Of a stretch of 64,000 nt of DNA, positions 17,226-24,643 are shown in pieces. Positions within the stretch are counted from its first letter, which is position 1; each line of letters opens with the position of its first letter. Position numbers and translations under genes: made by a program. This DNA is from Virgisporangium ochraceum (GTDB lineage: Bacteria; Actinomycetota; Actinomycetes; Mycobacteriales; Micromonosporaceae). The notes beneath the pieces were generated by a model. The model worked only from the letters and a program-made list of their open reading frames with translations, had not been told where the DNA came from and made no database searches. The DNA lies in the NCBI RefSeq assembly GCF_016863655.1, contig NZ_BOPH01000148.1, positions 1 through 64,000 on the forward strand, in the 5' to 3' direction.

Positions 17226-17390
17226 TCAGGCCGGTCCGACCGTGTCCCAGGGATAGCAGCACGCCAGGGTGACACCGTCACCGGTAGGGGCGTTGTTCGA
17301 GGCCAGGGCGGTGGCGGACGTCGATGCGAGTGCCAGGCCGAGCAGAGCGGCAACGGCGACCTTGGCGATCCGGGCGGTGATCGAGCGCAT
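17226..17390 (-). CDS. 54-residue secreted peptide, unknown function
   Basis: The ATG at 17390 is chosen because the minus strand has GGGGGA a few bases upstream and the product then opens with a clean signal sequence: MRSITARIAK, a hydrophobic stretch of about 14 residues, and a small-residue cleavage region ending in ALA at residue 30. The mature part would be about 24 residues, from SNNAPTG through an adjacent Cys pair in LACCYPWD to VGPA. Longer upstream starts exist in frame but would bury the signal sequence. No family is recognised. It is divergent from the HIUase-like gene and convergent with the SARP-TPR regulator. Roles as a signal peptide, a ribosomally made product or a small structural peptide are all open. 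Confidence 0.65.
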   Translation of the reverse strand: MRSITARIAKVAVAALLGLALASTSATALASNNAPTGDGVTLACCYPWDTVGPA

Positions 17391-17624
17391 TGGGGTTCCC
17401 CCGCTTTCTGGGTGGTATCTCTGCTGTCGGTAACTGTCCGGCAGCGGGTATGGCGATGACGCTATTGCCGGCACCCATCAATGCGTTATCAAAGCTCTTT
17501 CCTCCGGAAAATAGCCGGCCCCGGCGGCGGCGATAACCACTCGAATGCGCGGCGATAGCGGGCGTCCCGAGAATCGCCGCATGAGCGCCCGCGTCGCGGG
17601 CGCCGGATAGTGAGCGGGTTTCGG
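17391..17624. promoter_or_regulatory. Divergent promoter region between the peptide gene and the HIUase-like/LeuA-like pair
   Basis: This 234-base stretch has lower GC than its surroundings and no supportable gene. A GGGGTTCCCCC near-palindrome (17393-17403) lies just before the peptide start and overlaps its ribosome binding site. Outward promoters for both sides are expected here, but no clear -35/-10 pair can be named. Confidence 0.4.
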
Positions 17625-17963
17625 ATGAACGTCACGGCGCAAGTGCTGGACGTCGTGTACGGCCGACCGGCCGCCGGCGTCCCGGCCCGACTGGAGCGGC
17701 GGATGCCGGAGGGTTGGCGGACCATAGCGCTGGCGCAGACCGACGAGAACGGGCACATCGTGGACTGGTCCAGGAACGGCCTGGAGCCGGGGACCTACCG
17801 GATCGTCCTCGACAGCGGTTCCTACTTCGCCAACCTCGGGGTGAGTGCCGCCTACCCGGAGATCAGCGTCGCCTCCGTGATGTTCGACGAGGCCGACGCC
17901 TGTCAGATCCAGGTGATGCTCGCGCCCTACTCGTACTCGATGTTCTTCGGTGCACGCACCTGA
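17625..17963 (+). CDS. Transthyretin/HIUase-fold protein lacking the hydrolase active site
   Basis: The ATG at 17625 gives 112 residues and fits the usual family start; an in-frame GTG at 17610 would add five. The fold matches 5-hydroxyisourate hydrolase: VLDVVYGRPAAG, GWRTIALAQTDENG, TYRIVLDSGSYFANLG, AYPEI and a final PYSYS. In true HIUases the first strand has His, the DxDGR loop has Arg, a late His lies in HYHV, and the end is YRGS. Here these are Gln6, His44, Gln94/Gln96 in ACQIQV, and MFFGART. All catalytic elements are replaced, so urate-pathway activity is unlikely. The stop lies 16 bases before the LeuA-like gene. A carrier, binding or new enzymatic role in the pathway is possible. 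Confidence 0.85.
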   Translation: MNVTAQVLDVVYGRPAAGVPARLERRMPEGWRTIALAQTDENGHIVDWSRNGLEPGTYRIVLDSGSYFANLGVSAAYPEISVASVMFDEADACQIQVMLAPYSYSMFFGART

Positions 17964-17979
17964 CGATGGAGGAACGTCC

Positions 17980-19689
17980 GTGGAATCCTTACGCAGCGCG
18001 GTGAGGCGCTACCGACCCGCCGGCCACGTCGACCTGCCCGACCGGTCTTGGCCCGACCGTCAGGTGACCACCGCGCCGCGGTGGCTGTCGACCGACCTGC
18101 GTGACGGCAACCAGTCGCTGGTCAACCCGATGAGCCCGGCCCGCAAGCTCCAGATGTTCCGGCTGCTCGTCGACATGGGCTACCGCGAGATCGAGGTCGG
18201 GTTCCCGGTCGCGAGCCGCGACGACCACGACTTTCTGCGCATGCTGATCGAGAAGGACCTGATCCCCGACACCGTGCGGATCTCGGTGCTGACGCAGGCG
18301 CGCGACGACCTGATCCGCGAGACCGTGCAGAGCCTCGTCGGCGCACCTCGGGCCACCGTGCACATCTACAACGCGACCTCGCCGCTGTTCCGCCGGGTCG
18401 TGCTCGGCGTCGACCGCGCGGGCTGCCGGCACCTGGCCGTGCACGGCACCCGGCTGCTCATGAAGTACGCCGAGGAGAGCCTCGCCGACTGCGACCTGGG
18501 CTACGAGTACTCGCCGGAGATGTTCAACGACACCGAGCCGGACTTCGCGCTCGAGGTCTGCGAGGCGGTCATGGACGTGTGGCAGCCCGGTACCGACCGG
18601 CCGATCATCCTGAACTTCCCGACCACCGTCGAGCGGACGATGCCCAACGTGTTCGCCGACCGGATCGAGTGGTTGGACCGCAACCTGACCCGGCGCGAGC
18701 ACGTGTGCCTGTCGGTGCACCCGCACAACGACCGGGGGACCGGCGTGGCGACCGCCGAGCTGGCGGTGCTCGCCGGCGCGCAGCGCATCGAGGGGTGTCT
18801 GTTCGGCAACGGCGAGCGGGCCGGCAACGTCGACCTGGTGACGCTCGGGCTCAACCTGTTCAGCCAGGGCATCGACCCGGAGATCGACTTCTCCGACCTG
18901 AACCGGATCCGGCGCGTCGCCGAGCACTGCACCGGCCTGCCGGTGCACCCCCGGCACCCGTACGGCGGCGACCTCGTCTACACGGCGTTCTCCGGGTCCC
19001 ATCAGGACGCCATCAACAAGGGGTTCACCGAGCAGGGCCGCCTGGCCGAGACCGGCGCGGAGCCGGTCTGGGACATCCCGTACCTGCCGGTCGACCCGCA
19101 GGACGTGGGCCGCACCTACGAGAGCGTGGTGCGCATCAACAGCCAGTCCGGCAAGGGTGGGATCGCGTACGTGCTCAGCACGCGGCTCGGCCTGCACCCG
19201 CCGCGCGAGCTGCAGATGGAGTTCGCCCGCGTGGTGCAGTCCCACGCCGACGGCGAGGGCGGCGAGATCGACCCCGACCGGATCTGCGCGCTGTTCCGCG
19301 ACGGGTACATGTCCGGGTCGCTGATGGCGGTGCCGCTGTCGTTCTCCGACCTGGTGCCCGCGTACCTGCACGTCGACGGCGCGGCGTTCACCGTCGGTGG
19401 CGAACGCACCGAGGAGCTCGACCGGATCAGGCGGGCGTTGGCGCGCTGGAGCATCGACGTGCGCGCGGTGCACCGCACCGGCACGGCGCTCGCCGACTCC
19501 GCCGGTCTCGCGGTGTACGCGGAGCTGCGCGTCGGCGGGGACACCCTGTGGGGCGTCGGCGTCGAGGCGGATCTGGCGGCGGCGGTCTCGGCGGCGGTCC
19601 GCTCGGCGGTCGCGCGCACCGGTCGCGCCCCGGCGGCCGCGCCGCCCGCCACGCGGGTGCTGCCACCCCGATATGCCCGGACCGGGTGA
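17980..19689 (+). CDS. leuA: 2-isopropylmalate synthase homologue (LeuA type 2) in the polyketide cluster
   Basis: GTG 17980 is preceded by GGAGG and gives 569 residues. The aldolase-type TIM barrel shows the metal and substrate motifs of the family: RDGNQ at 41-45, HPHND with His247 and His249, and FGNGERAGN. LeuA condenses acetyl-CoA with 2-oxoisovalerate. The C-terminal regulatory domain is present but shortened (about residues 460-550), ending in an Ala/Pro-rich tail. Codon 4 is TTA (17989-17991), very rare in such genomes and a hallmark of bldA-tRNA control. It forms a probable operon with the HIUase-like gene. In this context it may make a branched 2-alkylmalate or oxo-acid for the polyketide, or relieve leucine feedback. 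The exact substrates cannot be read from the sequence. Confidence 0.88.
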   Translation: MESLRSAVRRYRPAGHVDLPDRSWPDRQVTTAPRWLSTDLRDGNQSLVNPMSPARKLQMFRLLVDMGYREIEVGFPVASRDDHDFLRMLIEKDLIPDTVRISVLTQARDDLIRETVQSLVGAPRATVHIYNATSPLFRRVVLGVDRAGCRHLAVHGTRLLMKYAEESLADCDLGYEYSPEMFNDTEPDFALEVCEAVMDVWQPGTDRPIILNFPTTVERTMPNVFADRIEWLDRNLTRREHVCLSVHPHNDRGTGVATAELAVLAGAQRIEGCLFGNGERAGNVDLVTLGLNLFSQGIDPEIDFSDLNRIRRVAEHCTGLPVHPRHPYGGDLVYTAFSGSHQDAINKGFTEQGRLAETGAEPVWDIPYLPVDPQDVGRTYESVVRINSQSGKGGIAYVLSTRLGLHPPRELQMEFARVVQSHADGEGGEIDPDRICALFRDGYMSGSLMAVPLSFSDLVPAYLHVDGAAFTVGGERTEELDRIRRALARWSIDVRAVHRTGTALADSAGLAVYAELRVGGDTLWGVGVEADLAAAVSAAVRSAVARTGRAPAAAPPATRVLPPRYARTG

Positions 19690-19792
19690 CGACCACCCGG
19701 CAACAACCCGGCGATTGCCCGGCGATAAGGGTTCGACAGCGGTGCTCCGTAGCGTCACCGGTGGAAGGACGATCGTCAGAGGGGAAACGATC

Positions 19793-22555
19793 ATGACACT
19801 ACTCGAGCGGGACGAGGCTATCGCCACGCTGGACGGCCTGCTCGCCTCCGCGGTGGCAGGCAAAGGACGCGTCGCCGTCATCACCGGCGCGGTGGCGTCC
19901 GGAAAGACCGAGCTGCTGAACACCTACGCCGACCGGGCGGTCGATCGCGACGCTCTCGCGATCACCGCCGCCGGCTCCGACGCCGAGCGCAACCTGCCCC
20001 TCGGCGTGATAAGCCAGCTGCTGCTCGACGCGCCGCTGGTCCCCGACGACTGGCAGCGCGCGATGAACCTGCTCTACGAGGGCGTTCGCGCGGACTCCGG
20101 CGACAAGCCGATCGACCCGCAGATCGTGCACGCGCTGTGCACGATCCTGCTGGAGCTGTCGCAGCGGTACCCGCTGATCATCGCCGTCGACGACATCGAC
20201 CGCGCCGACCGCGCGTCGATCGTCTGCCTGTCCTACCTGGCCCGTCGGGTGCGGTTCGCGCCGATGCTGGCGCTGTTCAGCCAGACCGAGCACCACCGCC
20301 CCGACGACGCCGCGTTCGACCTCGAGACGCTGTGGCGGCCGCCGTACGGCACCCGGATCGTGCTGTCGCCGCTGACGGCCGACGGGGTCCGGACGATGGC
20401 CGCCGAGAGCGTCGGTACCGCCGACGCCGAGCGGCTGGGAACGGCCTGGCACCACCTCAGCGGCGGCAACCCGCTGCTGCTCGGTGGCCTGCTCGACGAC
20501 CACCGCGACGCGGTCACCGCCGGGGGCGCGGCCGGCAACGAGCCGGTCGCCGGCGAACACTACGCCCGCGCGGTGGTCTCCTGCCTGCGCCGGTCCGGCG
20601 CGCGGCTGCTGCGCGTGGCGCACGGGATCGCCGTGTGCCCCGACCCCGACCTGCTCGAACAGATCCTGCCGGCCGACGCCACGCAGGTCACGCACGCGGT
20701 GCGGGCGCTGACCGCGGCCGGACTCCTGGCCGGTGGCGAGTTCCGGCACCCGGTCGCCCGCGAGGCGGTCCTCAACGACATCGACGACCGCGAACGCGTG
20801 GAGCTGTTCGAGCGGGCCGCGGTGCTCGCGCACCGCAGCGGCGCGGCGAGCGCCGTCGTCGCCGAGCACCTGGTGCGCGCCGGCGAGATCAACGACCCGT
20901 GGGCGGTGCCGGTGCTGGAGGACGCCGCCCGGCAGGCCCTGCGCGAGGGCCGGGTCGCCGTGGCCGTGCGCTACCTGGAGCTGGCGCTGCAGGCGTGCCC
21001 GGACGGCCAGCGCCGCACCCGGATCATCACCACCCTGGTACGGGCGGAGTGGCGGATCAACCCGAGCGCGCCGACCGGCTATCTGCCGGAGCTGGCCGCC
21101 GCCCTGCGCGGCGGGCACCTGCGCGGCACCGACGCGCTGGTCCTCACGAAGGCGCTGCTCTGGCACGGCCAGTTCGCCGACGCCGGCGAGGTCTTCGAGC
21201 ACCTCAGCGCGAACACCGACGAGACCGACACCGACACGCTCGCCGAGCTGGCGATCACCCGGCCGTTGCTCGTGGCGACCTACCCGTCCTTCCGGTCGCT
21301 GCTGCACCAGGGCCCGCAGCCACCGGCGACGATGCCCACCGTCGCGGCCAGCCACCGGCTGGAGGCGGCGAACGCGCTGGCCGCGGTGACCACGCGCGGC
21401 CCGTCCGAACGGGCGATCAGCACGGCCGAGCGGATCCTGCACAACTCCCGTCTCGACGAGATGAGCCTGGACACCGTGGAGAGCGCCCTGCTCGCGCTCA
21501 CCTACGGCGGCCGGCCCGACGCGGCCGCGCCGTGGTGCGACATGTTCATCGAGGAGGCCGGGCTGCGCAAGGCGCCGAGCCGGCAGGCGCGGCTCGCCGC
21601 GATCCGCGCGGAGATCGCGCTGCGCCTCGGTGACCTGCAGACCGCGCGTCGCCACGCCAGGGATGCCCTGACCGTGATGCCGCCGAGCAGCTGGGGCGTG
21701 GCGGTCGGCGGTCCGCTGGCGGTCCTCATCACGGCGGCGACCGCGGCCGGCGACCTGGGTGAGGTCCGCGACCACCTGGACCAGCCGGTGCCGGAGGAGA
21801 TGCTGCAGACCCGCTACGGCCTGCACTACCTGTACGCGCGCGGCCGGTACTCGCTGGCGATCGGCGAGCTGCCGCTGGCGCTGCGGGACTTCCAGCTGTG
21901 CGGCCGGTTGACCGCCCAGTGGGGACTGGACGCGGCGGGCCTGGTCCCGTGGCGCATCGAGGCGGCCGAGACGCTGCTGCGGATGAACTCGCCCGAGCGG
22001 GCCCAGCAGCTCGTCGAGGAGCAGCTGGCGAGGTGCGGCAAGGGCGAGCCGCGGGTGCGGGCGATGGGCCTGCGCCTGTACGCGGCCTGCAGCCAGCCCA
22101 GGCACCGCCCGCTGTTCCTGCGCCAGGCCGCCGACCTGCACACCGGCGGCGACGAGTACGAGCTGGCGCGGACCCTGGTCGACCTGACCGAGGCGTTCCT
22201 GCTGCTCGGCGAGTCGAGGCGGGCCGGCATGATCGCCCGGCGGGCGCGGGCCACCGCGGAGAAGGCGGGGGCGCTGCCCCTGCTGAAGGTGCTCAACCGC
22301 GACGCGGGCTGGGACGAGGGCGACACCCCGGGCCAGCCGGTGAAGGCAGCGGCCGGTCCGGCCATCCTCAGCGAGGCCGAGCACCGCGTGGCCGCGCTGG
22401 CGGCGGCCGGCTACACCAACCGCGAGATCGCCGAGAAGCTCTACATCACGATCAGCACCGTAGAGCAGCACCTGACGCGGACGTTCCGCAAGCTCAACGT
22501 CACCCGCCGGACGGACCTGCCGGCCAGTTTGAACCTGGACGCCGCGAGCGCCTAG
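19793..22555 (+). CDS. LAL-type LuxR regulator (large ATP-binding)
   Basis: The ATG at 19793 follows GAGGGGAAA; longer frames upstream run into leuA and are rejected. The 920 residues start with an AAA-type ATPase domain (Walker A GAVASGKT at 32-39, Walker B LIIAVDDID near 125). A long helical TPR-like middle follows, and then a C-terminal LuxR helix-turn-helix of about 60 residues (EAEHRVAALAAAGYTNREIA, then STVEQHL). This is the PikD-like class of pathway-specific activators common in macrolide clusters. It probably drives the PKS, export or tailoring operons. A short hairpin follows. Confidence 0.93.
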   Translation: MTLLERDEAIATLDGLLASAVAGKGRVAVITGAVASGKTELLNTYADRAVDRDALAITAAGSDAERNLPLGVISQLLLDAPLVPDDWQRAMNLLYEGVRADSGDKPIDPQIVHALCTILLELSQRYPLIIAVDDIDRADRASIVCLSYLARRVRFAPMLALFSQTEHHRPDDAAFDLETLWRPPYGTRIVLSPLTADGVRTMAAESVGTADAERLGTAWHHLSGGNPLLLGGLLDDHRDAVTAGGAAGNEPVAGEHYARAVVSCLRRSGARLLRVAHGIAVCPDPDLLEQILPADATQVTHAVRALTAAGLLAGGEFRHPVAREAVLNDIDDRERVELFERAAVLAHRSGAASAVVAEHLVRAGEINDPWAVPVLEDAARQALREGRVAVAVRYLELALQACPDGQRRTRIITTLVRAEWRINPSAPTGYLPELAAALRGGHLRGTDALVLTKALLWHGQFADAGEVFEHLSANTDETDTDTLAELAITRPLLVATYPSFRSLLHQGPQPPATMPTVAASHRLEAANALAAVTTRGPSERAISTAERILHNSRLDEMSLDTVESALLALTYGGRPDAAAPWCDMFIEEAGLRKAPSRQARLAAIRAEIALRLGDLQTARRHARDALTVMPPSSWGVAVGGPLAVLITAATAAGDLGEVRDHLDQPVPEEMLQTRYGLHYLYARGRYSLAIGELPLALRDFQLCGRLTAQWGLDAAGLVPWRIEAAETLLRMNSPERAQQLVEEQLARCGKGEPRVRAMGLRLYAACSQPRHRPLFLRQAADLHTGGDEYELARTLVDLTEAFLLLGESRRAGMIARRARATAEKAGALPLLKVLNRDAGWDEGDTPGQPVKAAAGPAILSEAEHRVAALAAAGYTNREIAEKLYITISTVEQHLTRTFRKLNVTRRTDLPASLNLDAASA

Positions 22556-22568
22556 GTATCCCACGGAC

Positions 22569-22598
22569 AGCGGTCGCGCTCAGAGGGGCGCGGCCGCT
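22569..22598 (+). terminator. Hairpin after the LAL regulator
   Basis: Arms 22569-22579 and 22588-22598 pair over 11 bases with one G-T wobble and are followed by TT. Confidence 0.6.
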
Positions 22599-22629
22599 TT
22601 CACGTGCGTGGACCGGGTTGACTGTCACC

Positions 22630-23493
22630 ATGAGCTGGACCGCCGCCACCCTGCTGACCGACGACGGTGAGGTGCCCCTGCGGACGCTGCCGGTCGCCGA
22701 CCTGGTGGCCGCCGCGCTGGCCGTCGACGAGGACACCCGGCCGGAGTTCACCTCGTTCCTGCACCTGCGCGGCGACCGGGAGACGTTCGAGGCGGCCCGA
22801 TCGCTGTGCGGTGACGCCGACCCGGTCCGGCGGGAGCTGGGTGCCTACGTGCTCGGCCAGCTGGGCGCGGTAGCGCTCGCCGACACGGGCGCAACCGTGT
22901 CCGTGCCGCTCGACGAGCGTCCCTTCCGCCCGCCGGCCGTGACGCTGCTGCTGGACCTGGCCGCCACGGAGACCGTCGACGCGGTGCGGCAGGCCGTCGC
23001 CACCGCGCTCGGCCACCTGGCCGACCCGCGTGCGGTCGGGCCGCTCGGCCGGTGGCGCTCGCATCCGGACGTGATGGTGCGGTGGTCGGTCGCGCTCGCG
23101 CTGACCCGGCTCGCCGCCGACGACGACGGGGCGCTGCGGTACCTGGTCGAGCTGACCGCCGACCCGGACCCGCTGGTCCGCGACTGGTCCTGCTCCGGGC
23201 TGTACCAGGCCGGCCGCGACACGGCGGAGGTGCGGCACGCCCTCCTCGCCCGCGTCGGCGACGACGACGCCGTCACGCGGGCGGAGGCGCTGCGGGCCCT
23301 GGCCGCCTTCGGCGACCCGCGGGCGGTCGAGCCGCTCCTGGCGGCCCTGGACGACACCGACGGCGACGACGAGGCGGGCCAGGCGGCCGGCCTGCGCGAC
23401 GAGGCCGTCGCCCTGCTCGCCGCCCACACCGGGGATCCCCGCCTGGTCGCCCCGGTCGCCCCGGCGGACGATGCCACCCGCCGGCAGCGGTGA
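22630..23493 (+). CDS. HEAT-repeat protein
   Basis: The ATG at 22630 gives 287 residues; longer frames read back through the LAL gene in another frame. At least four PBS-lyase-type HEAT units are visible, each with a helix of form VRxxVAxALGxLxDPRAVxPL (for example ATALGHLADPRAVGPL and LAAFGDPRAVEPLLAAL). HEAT repeats bind proteins or act as scaffolds. No catalytic motif is seen and the partner is unknown. It is convergent with the phosphopantetheinyl transferase, with a 6-base gap. Its membership in the polyketide cluster is uncertain. Confidence 0.8.
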   Translation: MSWTAATLLTDDGEVPLRTLPVADLVAAALAVDEDTRPEFTSFLHLRGDRETFEAARSLCGDADPVRRELGAYVLGQLGAVALADTGATVSVPLDERPFRPPAVTLLLDLAATETVDAVRQAVATALGHLADPRAVGPLGRWRSHPDVMVRWSVALALTRLAADDDGALRYLVELTADPDPLVRDWSCSGLYQAGRDTAEVRHALLARVGDDDAVTRAEALRALAAFGDPRAVEPLLAALDDTDGDDEAGQAAGLRDEAVALLAAHTGDPRLVAPVAPADDATRRQR

Positions 23494-23499
23494 AGGGGC

Positions 23500-24174
23500 T
23501 CAGACCGTCGCGGGTACCGGGGCGACGACCGCGATCGCCGTCAGGATCAGGCCGTTGTCGACCAGCCAGCGGCCGCTGAAGCCGGTGAGCTTGCGGCCGT
23601 GCAGCCGGGGACCGGTGACCATCAGCTGGGCCTGGAACGTGCCGGCCAGCGGGTCGATGGTGACGTCGGCGTCCTCGAAGTCGAGCCAGCGCGATGTCAG
23701 CGGGAACCACGCCTTGTAGACGGACTCCTTGGCGCTGAACAGCAGCCGGTCCCAGTGGACCTCGGGGTGCTCGCGCAGCAGCGTCTGGATGCGGCCGCGC
23801 TCGTCGGGCAGGGACACCGCGGGGAGGACGCCGTTGGACAGCGCCTGGTTGGGCTCGGCGTCGATGCCCACGGTGGTGACCACGGTGGCCTCGGCGAGCA
23901 CCGCGCCGCGGTAGCCGGCGCAGTGGGTGATGCTGCCGACCAGACCGTTCGGCCACTGCGGCTCGCCGCGCGGACCGGGCAGCACCGGCATCGGCGGCCG
24001 GCCCAGCTTCGCCATCGCCTGGCGGGCGCACCAGCGGGCCGTCGTGAACTCCTGCCGCCGCTTGTCGACGGAATTACGGACAATCAATTCCTCTTCGGGG
24101 AAGAGAGTCGCGTCGGGAGGCGTGGTGAACGTGTCGACCGCGACCGCGCCGGCCGGAAGAATTGCCTCTATCAT
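23500..24174 (-). CDS. 4'-Phosphopantetheinyl transferase (EntD/Sfp superfamily)
   Basis: The ATG at 24174 has GGGAG seven bases upstream and gives 224 residues. The enzyme transfers phosphopantetheine from CoA to the ACP serine. The two metal/CoA motifs are present: VGIDAEP (Asp105, Glu107) and FSAKESVYK (Lys149, Glu150, Lys154). A basic N-terminal segment and SITHCAG (the EntD-like SxSH region) are also visible. Together with the PKS genes it suggests that the cluster brings its own ACP-activating enzyme. It is on the strand opposite the PKS. Confidence 0.93.
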   Translation of the reverse strand: MIEAILPAGAVAVDTFTTPPDATLFPEEELIVRNSVDKRRQEFTTARWCARQAMAKLGRPPMPVLPGPRGEPQWPNGLVGSITHCAGYRGAVLAEATVVTTVGIDAEPNQALSNGVLPAVSLPDERGRIQTLLREHPEVHWDRLLFSAKESVYKAWFPLTSRWLDFEDADVTIDPLAGTFQAQLMVTGPRLHGRKLTGFSGRWLVDNGLILTAIAVVAPVPATV

Positions 24175-24292
24175 GGCGTCTCCCGAAACGGGAAAGAGTA
24201 TCCGGAACCCACCGGCGGTGGCCGCCCGGCAACGCAGCACGTGCTGCCCGGGCAGGCGGTCGCATCGACGGTGGACATGTTCCGAATATATG

Positions 24293-24327
24293 ACCACCGC
24301 CGCGCGGGGGGAACGCGCGGCGGTGGT
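24293..24327 (-). terminator. Hairpin downstream of the MFS-DUF5988 unit
   Basis: A perfect 14-bp stem (24293-24306 with 24314-24327) surrounds the loop GGGGGAA. It lies 77 bases after the DUF5988 stop in that gene's direction and upstream of the phosphopantetheinyl transferase start, so it insulates the two. Confidence 0.75.
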
Positions 24328-24403
24328 TTCTCGGGCTGCGCCGAGGCGGTTACGGGACTGCCAGGGTCGCGTTAGGGGGCGACGTCCGCGCTGTTCGGCT
24401 CGC

Positions 24404-24643
24404 CTATTCGGCGATCTTCGTGCGGGTCGTCCAGGAGAACAGGTCCGGTCGGGCATTGTCGGAGAGGACGCGTTCGAAGTGCTCGTATCCGGCCAGGTAG
24501 GGCACCTTGATTTTCCCGTAAGCCAGTTGGGCCGCCGTCGCTGGAAAACGGCGGGGGATGCCGTTCGGTCCTCCTTCGAGGTTCACCTCGATCGTGTCCG
24601 GACCGCGGGTGGTCAATTCACAGGTGGAAAACTCGTGAGCCAT
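24404..24643 (-). CDS. DUF5988-like small protein (may be the C-terminal part of the MFS reading frame)
   Basis: The ATG at 24643 has AGAAAGGA upstream and gives 79 residues. The pattern LEGGPNGIPRRF, KIKVPYLAGYEHFE and a final WTTRTKIAE matches my memory of the DUF5988 family of small actinobacterial proteins found in antibiotic loci; the family call is from recall. No function is known. It has its own ribosome binding site and a region upstream that looks like a promoter. However, the same frame is open all the way back through the MFS gene without a stop, so it can also be made as a C-terminal extension. Confidence 0.7.
   Translation of the reverse strand: MAHEFSTCELTTRGPDTIEVNLEGGPNGIPRRFPATAAQLAYGKIKVPYLAGYEHFERVLSDNARPDLFSWTTRTKIAE

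Noticed and set aside
17478..17758. Minus-strand frames of 89-92 codons in the divergent promoter region
   Set aside because: They overlap the 5' end of the HIUase-like gene and show no family pattern or initiation signal.
18579..19796. 405-codon plus-strand frame inside leuA
   Set aside because: Different frame from a well conserved LeuA; Arg/Pro-rich shadow.
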